Source of the DNA: Strigomonas culicis
Lineage: Eukaryota > Euglenozoa > Kinetoplastea > Trypanosomatida > Trypanosomatidae
Direction of reading: 5' to 3'
Assembly: GCA_000482145.1 (NCBI GenBank)
Contig: AUXH01000399.1
Location: 1 to 18,235 of the forward strand
DNA length: 18,235 bases
Below the pieces are notes generated by a model. That model was given only the letters and a program-made list of their open reading frames with translations, was not told where the DNA came from and did no database searches. The translations under genes were made by a program, and so were the position numbers. Each line of letters starts with the position of its first letter. Position 1 is the first letter of the stretch. Positions 6,502 to 15,500 of this stretch are shown piece after piece.

Positions 6502-9500
6502 ATGACTACTCTTCTACCTGATGAAAAAGCTGCTCGACTAAGGCGCTGTTTTAACCTCACTCCGCCTACGAATGAAATCTTTTTCAACCACTTTCTCAGT
6601 AGCTGCGTGAGTCCCACTGAGGCGACCACCTTATCGCTCGACAGAATCGCAACAAACGCCAAGGCCGTCAACACGCTGTTCCGCCGCTTACTGTGCGTCA
6701 AGCACAAGCACTGTTCGCGTGGCTCTCAGCGAAGGCGTGATCAGGCGCAAATGGCGGCCTACACAAAGATACGGATGCTGTGGATGAGCCTTTTTGCGCA
6801 CGCACACACATTCGGAGGTAGTGATGGTGATCCTTCCCATTCCACAGCACCCGCTGCAGCAACTGACACAGCAATATTTCATGAACCTCTCCGTTTCTCT
6901 CTGCCTCACGGACTGTACTGGTACTTGGTCATCAGCTCTTTTTTGGTGTGCACACCCAGAAAAGTGCTGCAAACAATCCTCACTGAAGCGACAGATAACG
7001 GAAACGCGAATTCCTTCCAACATTTATCCCAAATGTACGTCAAACATGCGCTTGCGGCGGCTGATTACATCCAAAGGAGGGAAGAATTTGTTAATGATGA
7101 CATTGCATCTTCGCGGATGTGGAAAAAAATGTGTCACGATGTGTTTACCCCTCGGCGCCGTGTCAGTAAGCGACGGGCGGATAATATGCTCGAACGTATT
7201 AACGATAACAGCGAGTTTAACACACAGAAGGAGGTGCTCTTTTTTGAGTTAGTGTCGTGTGTGACCAATACTTTCCTTCAAAAGGGTAGAGATGGTGAGA
7301 CGGCACTGGAAAATGAAGAAGGACGAGAGAGCAATGAGACACCGGAAGAGTACTTTCACCTGCTAGACACAGTGAAGGCAGCGATGAGTGGCGTACCGCG
7401 CAACACCATCAGAAAGCAACTGAATACCGAAAGGGAAGGGGCAGCGCAGAACATCACCTTTAAGGGCGTTTCCGCAGTTATTGTGAGGCACGCCCATCTC
7501 ACTGTTCTGGACGTTGTGGATCGAGCCCTTGCTTGTATGTCGCATTCATGCCACGGTGCGCAGAATACAACGGATGCACAAAATACAACAGGAATACCCT
7601 CTGGCCACGTCGATGCTATCCCCATCAACAAGATCTGCGCACTTCTCGCCGGATGCTGCAATGTGCACAGTGCAGGGCAGGATATGGGCCAGCCCTCAAT
7701 CAATGATGAGGAGTGGCAAGAGGTATTGACTACTTTAAATGACGAATTTAATTTGACTGCGGAAGAAGAAGAAGAGAACCATTCCATTGAGAACATATTC
7801 CAAGAGACGGAGGAGGAGCACCAGCTAGAAGCATATCTCAACAGTATACGGAACCTACATAACCATGTAGAGCAGCGGTGCCTAGCTTTGGCCAGGGAAG
7901 ACGCTTTCATCAAGATGGCGCAGCGAGAAGAATTGCCAATCGAACTACTCAGAGCTTTTCCGACCACCTCCAATGCTACCGCGCTAAACAAGTGTCCCGC
8001 ACATAAGAAAAAACGCAAGCGCAGTAGTAAAAAGGACTGCAGTCGTTGTCTTCTTGTTTCTTGGCTACCATTTCTATCCGACGCGGAGCGTGAAGAGATC
8101 GTGTGCGACAACTATGCAGACATGCACGCGCGTTTGCAGCAAGCACTAAACAGTGGTATCCAGCAGGCCGTACGAATCATTTTGCGGATTAGTCATCACC
8201 TAGACGCCATCATGGAGCGAAGCCGCTGCGCTCAGTCGGCTGCCGCTTTGCAAGCCGATGTGGACTCGTATATACAAGAGCACCGTCCGGAACTCTTCAA
8301 CTGGGTGCTGGAAAAGGTGCAGGAATATGCCAAGGCACTGGTAAATCGGCAGACGCAGATGGATGTTGCACTGAGACAACAAATGGCGCCCAATGCGGAT
8401 GCTGTCGTCGACCCGTGGCACGAGACCATTACGCATGAGGAAGGTATGACCACTGTTGTATTTAAGGGCATCAACGTTAAATTAAGTGAGATCACGCATC
8501 GCATCGCGTCCGCGGTACAGTCTCAGCAGCCGCCTCAGCACATTTGTATCATCGTCAAGGGATGGCTCACTTGGAACGTCAACATCCAGTTACCAGGTGT
8601 TTCGTTCTTTGTCTTCGCGGAAAGAATTTATGTGGACGACCCCGCTGCTCGCGCAGATGGAAACAGTGTCCCGCAGGAGTGCAGGCACATTTACGAGGTT
8701 GACACTTCCGGGAAGGCTGGCAGCGGCGGCGCCGAAGGCACGGACGCTTCTTCCTACACGTCGGCGCACTTCACCCATCTGGACGGTAAAAGCGGCAGTA
8801 ATGGGGAGAGTGGGGAAGCAGGGCAAGATGGTGGCGATGTCCACATTCAAAGTGTGTCTCGCATCACGTTTAAAACAGCGGATGCAGTCCTGAAGATCGT
8901 TGTGCGTGGAGGGAACGGCGGCTACGGAGGACGCGCTGGCAACGGTGCCGATGGAAAGGATGCAGCAGATATGCCTGATGCGCAAATGCCCGACAATTTT
9001 TCCGCGAAGGGCTTTTCAAGTCGATTTGCCTTTGCCGGAGAGCACGCGCCGGATATGCCTGGCCGAGGAGGGTGCAGCGGCCTGCGGGGCATATACGGAA
9101 TCGAAGGGCGGTCTGGTGCAGTATGTGTGCTGCCTCATCCTCCATCTGACGACACCCACTTCGAGCTTTTGGAGGGAAGTGGTGACAAAGGAGAGGCTGG
9201 TGCACCGGGTATTCCCGGATGCAGCGGTGGGGGTGGGTGCGACGGCCGCTCGTACGCTGGATGCACCGTAAGGTACGGCTTTCTTCTACTGAACCGACGG
9301 ACGTGCAAAGAAACGCGCTTTTACGCGAAAGAAGAGTTTACAAGTCAGCAGAACGTCGTGAGCTGGAATCCTTTGAAGACGATACCCCCTTTCGATATCC
9401 AGCCGTACATTCTGAAAAGGGAGATTGATAAAGCAAGAGAATTTGTTCACAAGGGTGGGCTTCATGAGCGCTCTGTTTTTAACGGTAAATCTCAAGAGGG

Positions 9501-12500
9501 CATGACGTCGGCTTGTGAACTATACTCTGCTAACCTCTCTGTAGAGCAGGTGGTGAAGAACTGCAGTTGGATATCCGAAGCGGTTGAAGATGCAGTGGGA
9601 GCAGTTGCTGCCGCTCGACTGAGAAATGATGGAGGGGATTTCTACGAAAAGGAAAGTCTTCTGGTAGAGCAGCACCACTTTGCCTTCAGCGGTAAGTTTA
9701 AGGAAGCTGTAGAGGCATCATTGAAACGAGTGCGCAAGTATTTACGGGGTGACCTGGAACACTTGTGGGTAGCGTTGCAACAAGCAAGCACTACTAAAGA
9801 AGTAGATGAGCAACTGAGCAAAGGAACTGAAACAAGCGCTCACGTATTGGTCGATTTCCTGAGCAGCAGTGAAGACAAACCCCTCCTGGACCCTATAGTG
9901 GAGACGGCGGGCGAGTACAACAACTTTAGTCAAAGGAGCGCAAACGATGGTACACTCGCACAAGTGTTCAAGGATGCAGGGAAACTCTCAAAAGATCAAC
10001 TCATTTTACCTTCGGTGCCGTTTTCCTACTTTTTTATTCGATTTTTGCCATTTCTCACTGAGTACAATCGGTGTGTGCACGAGCTCAAAATGGGCACAGG
10101 GAATGTTATCCAGTGTATGACTGCTCTTTCGTCTCTGTTCGGAGCAATGCTATCATGTAAAGAGTCAGTGGTTTCTGTGAAGTACGCTGAACGACGGTAT
10201 ACCACGATGCATTATCTTCTGAGAAAGGCATTGCTTCGGATGCGCGGCAGAGACCTTCTGGAAGACTATTACACCTTTTTGTTTTCGCCGCCCTCTAGAA
10301 CCAATGTTCGAAAAGTGCATCCCTGTGCAGGCATCTTCGGCACCCTTGTCCTTCAGTACATCGCGTTCCATCATGTCCACAGTATCGCATGTTCGCTTGA
10401 GCTTGATTCTTTCATGAGTGAAACAAGCGCGGGCCGAATGGAGCTCGCGCAGCAGCGCCAAGAAGCGGAGAAGCTTCTCACCTGTTCAATTGCTGACATT
10501 GTGGATAAGACGATGGAAAGTCACAGACAGCCTAGTGGGACTGTGTTGATAGGAAGGAACTCACTCGGTCTTCTGGGACCACTTCTGCTTGCCTCGGATG
10601 CGCTGCATGTGTTGGTCAATGGAAACGACGATACGGCGCGAACACATTTACTGCGCATAAGCGCAGTCGCGTTTGGACAACAGGTATTCCCAGTGTCCCA
10701 GATTGGAGTGCTCGACTCGGTATGTGCATCCTTTTGTGAGCGATGGCGAAGAGCTGGTGCGCACGATGTCTCTGTACTTACTGACGACATGTGTTGGATG
10801 CAATCTAGAAGTACAGTAGATGTATACCGCTTCCTTATGGCATGTGTTACGTCTTTGCCTTTTGAAGTGGTTGTTTTACACCCAGGTGTGGGTGATATGC
10901 ACAAGGCGCTGTCATACGTGAAGGATGCGTTGCAAGGTGATGACAGGAAAACGTCACGCGCCACGCGTGAGGCACGTTTTAATATACTCTATCATTGGCG
11001 GCATTACCTGTGTGAAGAGCAAGCTTCCGGGAACAAACGAGTCGTTCCCCCAATGGCGAAGCTGATGTACCGCGTCCTCCTGCAGTACGTGGGTGCCTAC
11101 GTGATGCCGCAGAATACGTCTCGTTATGAAAAGGACGTGGATATGATGCACGAGTTACTTGTGTTCATCCATGAGTGTGATGTCCGCGAAGACGATGGTT
11201 ATAGTATTAACTTTGAAGAGTGTGTCTCGCAGCAACTCACGATCACAGCCATTACCGCGCAATCACGAAAGGGGCTTTATCTTTCGCTTTTGGATTCATT
11301 GCTGAAAGGCTACAACGTCTATGGAACTCCGCCAGCGCCAAGAGCCAATCTCATGCTTGCTGCTTTGGAGCTCTTGTTCTGTTGTAGAGTTTTACTTTTC
11401 GATGCCGTGGCGCAAATGGCGACAAGAATCATGGATAGAGACCTTCCGCGTATGCGTGAAGCTGAGGAGAGGACTGATACAGCATGCGAGCATTGCGGTT
11501 TTCATTGTGAAGAGTCGGATGAAGGCAGTGCAAACAGACTTGGTTTGTTTATTCCGCGAGTGCCGTGTGTAGTCTGCGAAAGGCAACGTTCTGCAGCACG
11601 ATCATTTGCCAACCAGATCAGCTTCTTAAGACTTCTGATCGACTGTCTGCCGCATATTTCGTCCACCATTGCTACGTTCCCGGATGATGTATGTCCAAGT
11701 GAAGACAGGCGCAACAATGACATTACCCAACTACCACGTGTCAGGCTTACGCCACAGGAAGTGATGTCGGTGCTATGGGAAGGCAACCTGGCTAATGGCG
11801 TGGTGCGCGGAACGATCTCTTTCACCCATTTCATGAATTATGTTCCTGAAACGCTCATCCATGGATTTTTCAAGTCCGCGTTGCAGTTTATTGAATCGCC
11901 CTCTTCGCGGAATAAGCATGCCCTTTTTGACCGGCTCTCACCTTTGGGGGAGCAGGAGAGTAGCGGGGTAGACACGGGCCACTCGGATCAGGATCGTGAT
12001 GAGGATGACAGTGCACTAGATGAGTGTATAGCGGTGTTTCCTTTTCGCATGCCGCAGCACAACGCGAGGCGTCTGCTCACATTTGTAACCTCCTACACGC
12101 CGCAACAGGACAAAGTGGCACAATACAAGGCCACCATTCGAAAGCGGATAGCGCGTGTTGGTGATGATGCCGTCCATGAGTTCCTTCGCCTTAATTCAGA
12201 GTTTCGATGTGTAACCACATACAGTCGCATGCAGATGCCTCTCGGGATCTTGGTACAACTCTGTGAATCGCTCTTGGAGCGATGGTACTGCGAAGAAGAG
12301 CTCTTGAGTTTCAGCATGAGTTCCTATACAGAGAGGGGGATCGAAGTACATCACATCGAAGACGCCATTCACAAATTTGCATGTGACGCTTCACTCTCTG
12401 TGATGCGCCTCGTGTCTCTTCAAATTCAACGCGAGCTGAGGTCCAGCGTATGCGAAGAGAGTGATCTTAAGTCCAGATCTCCTACCATCCCCGTCGAATT

Positions 12501-15500
12501 GCTTGAGTGTGTGTTGTTGCTCCTACGTGGCCTGCCTGTCGAGATCGATAATGAGTTGTTTGTCACTCTGGACACAACAAGCATATTGGAGTGGATACCT
12601 ATTTTATCTAAGAGTGCTCATCTTGTAAGAATGTACATGTGGGTCCCGTGGCTCATCAAACAAAGTGAAATTTGCTGGCATTTTGCTTTGGAGTTGGGTG
12701 AACAGAGACTTCCGGACTACTTCACTTTCCTGCGGTCTCTCACGCAAAAGGATGACTCAAGTGACGGGAATCATCGTTTGTTCATTCTTCTAGCAGCGCC
12801 GGTGTCTCTCTGTCACACGGAAGAAAAGCTGAAAGTGGCGCTGGCAGACGCTCCCAATACATGGTGTGCGTCCATCCAAGCGCGGCGGACGGCACGAAAC
12901 GAACGTCGGTCTTCATTTCGCGTCGCCTACAGCGAGGGTGGCGCAGCGCTCACTCGGCTTCGCTCTACGTCGGAGCGGAGCTGGGAAGAGATCCGTGACG
13001 ATCCTGCCCTTCATGGGATGCCGATCACCGAAATACTTAGTATTTGCATGTCTGTTTACAACGAAACGCACAATCGGTTGAATAATACACTACGCATTGA
13101 AGGAAGCGAACAGATACGTTTTGATAATTTCACGAGAAAATACATATCCCATTATTACGTCAATGGCGATACAAGTAGAAGAGAGCGAACGTCACTTCAA
13201 GATGTCCAGCAACGAGATCGGCAACTCTGGCATAACAAAGAAGAGTTACAAGAGGTACTGGTGACCGTCTTCTTGGCCTTTCACCAAGGAAAATACAAGC
13301 CTTACCGTGTTCAAGTGCTGGCCGTCGTGCTGCTCCTTTACAACGCCAAGACTTGGCTTGCGAATATCAACACAGGAGAAGGCAAGACGTACATTAGCGG
13401 GTGCTTCGCAGCGGTGAAGGCCTACGTCGGGTACGCGCCATTGCTGATTAGTAGCAACAACGCGTTGGCGAAGGAATCCTTCGAACAGCACCTGCCGGCT
13501 TGGAAGCTGCTCTTCATGCGTACAAGAGATATTGGCAATACACGGCCCACCTTTGCGTGTTGGGCTGATGACAGTGTGGTAGATGTGAGAACACGAACGC
13601 AGTATTACACGCACAATGTCATTTATGGCACGGCGCCCGACATTATCGGTGATCATGTGAAGGCACTGCAGAACCCAAGCGCATGGAATACGCATCGACA
13701 ATGGCGGTTAACTCCTCGGTGGGTTCTTCTGGATGAGGCGGACGTTCTGTTGGCGGGAACTGTAAGCGATGCGGTGTACGTCGGCTATCCTCGACTTCCC
13801 TTTTTTAGGGAAGTTGTAGGCTTTCCATCGCTCTTGGATAACGTTCGCAACGGTGCTTCGGAACACAAGGCTCGTAACGACTACCTCAATTCTGTAGTGT
13901 ATGGCTGTTCATCCAATGATGACGCATCTCTTTCAGAGACCTGTTTTCAAGAGCATTACAAGTCCGCCCAAGACGCCTGTAGCGTGCGGAACGATGCTGA
14001 CTTTGTGTCAATCCCGGGTGATAGCACGGTCCCGTACAATACGTTGGTCGGAGCCACGATGATGCACTGCCAGTGGCGGAACAGCACGACCAATAAGGTT
14101 AACATCCGTGAAGGTAGTCGGATGGCACCGGAAACGAATGCCGTAATTTCAATGACCACGCTCGCCTTTCTACTTGATGTGAAAGATGGCCTAACAGGGA
14201 TTACTGGTACGGTGGGTAATCACATGACACGTGTCATGTACAAGCACGTGTACGGGATGGGTACATGGATCCTGCCGTCGGCATTTCCATCGCAAATACT
14301 AGAACTGGTACCCCGCCTGGCTTACAGTAAGAAGGAACAACTACAAATCACTACCAAGTCTGTCGAGAAGTGTTTGGAAGCTGGTCAGAGTTGCTTGATT
14401 GTACAAGACACCATTCTTGACATGAAACAAGTGGAATCCCATATGCAAAAAGAAATCCCAGACGTGCCCACGTCCACCTACGCGCTCGAGACGGATGACA
14501 GACCGACGTTGGACAGCGCCACTGAGGAGCGTGCCATTTTTTGTGCCACACAGCGAGGCGGCAGAGGTCTCGACATCGTCATCAACAACTGTAATGGACT
14601 CATGGTAATGCTGCACACGCCAAAGGACGAGCGCAGCACCTTTCAGGCGGAAAGACGGGCAGCACGCCAAGGCCAAAACGGATCCACGCAGCGTATCTAC
14701 GTTTGTAGAGACGGGTACCGTCGATCTCAAACGCGTGTTTCCACGGATTTTGCTTTTGACACCGCGCAGGACGACGATGGTTACTACACGGGAACAGACG
14801 AGGTGCTGATGAAGGAGCATCAATGTATGCTGGAGGAGTTCTACACGGTGCAGAATGACTCCTTTATGAACGAACGGAGGCGGTTATGTCATCTGCTCCA
14901 GAATGGCATTCCAGTGACACTCTTCATCAAAATACTTCAATCCAACATGTGGTCTCTTCATGAGGAAATTGGTTCAGCTTTACCCGCAGGACGTCATCCG
15001 ACACAGCGCACTGCTTTACAGCGGCTGCTGCACTGCTACTACGCGCAGTGGATGGCCAAAAATGAAGCAAAAATACAGAAAGACGGTAACAGGCCGGAGA
15101 GGCAGCAGAAGTACTTCATGGATATGAAAGGGTATCTGCAAACCGTAATGTCCGCCTGGTTGCAAATGAAACGTGTGGATGAGGACGACAGCACAGCGGC
15201 TTGGAACTTGGTGTTGGAGACCGCAGCGAATGAAGATGACCTTATTCATGTCGCAAATGCTCTTTCGTTTGACCGTTCCCTAGTGCCCTCGCTCTTCTCT
15301 AGGTTTCACGAGGTTCGAACAAGGACACCGCGTGGTGAGTACACATACGGCACGGTACCCCTTTATATGGCCATTGAAAAGGTGACCCAAGAGAATAAAG
15401 TGTACAGGACAAAGGAAGGCATGAATACTATTCGATCAGGTATCATACAGCTGATGCAACACTGCAACAGAATGAAGATGGTCTTCCAGAAGCTCTCCAC

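Noticed and set aside
7356..8111. 251-residue minus-strand frame opposite the giant gene
   Set aside because: It lies wholly inside the 11.2-kb + strand frame and shows no family motif.
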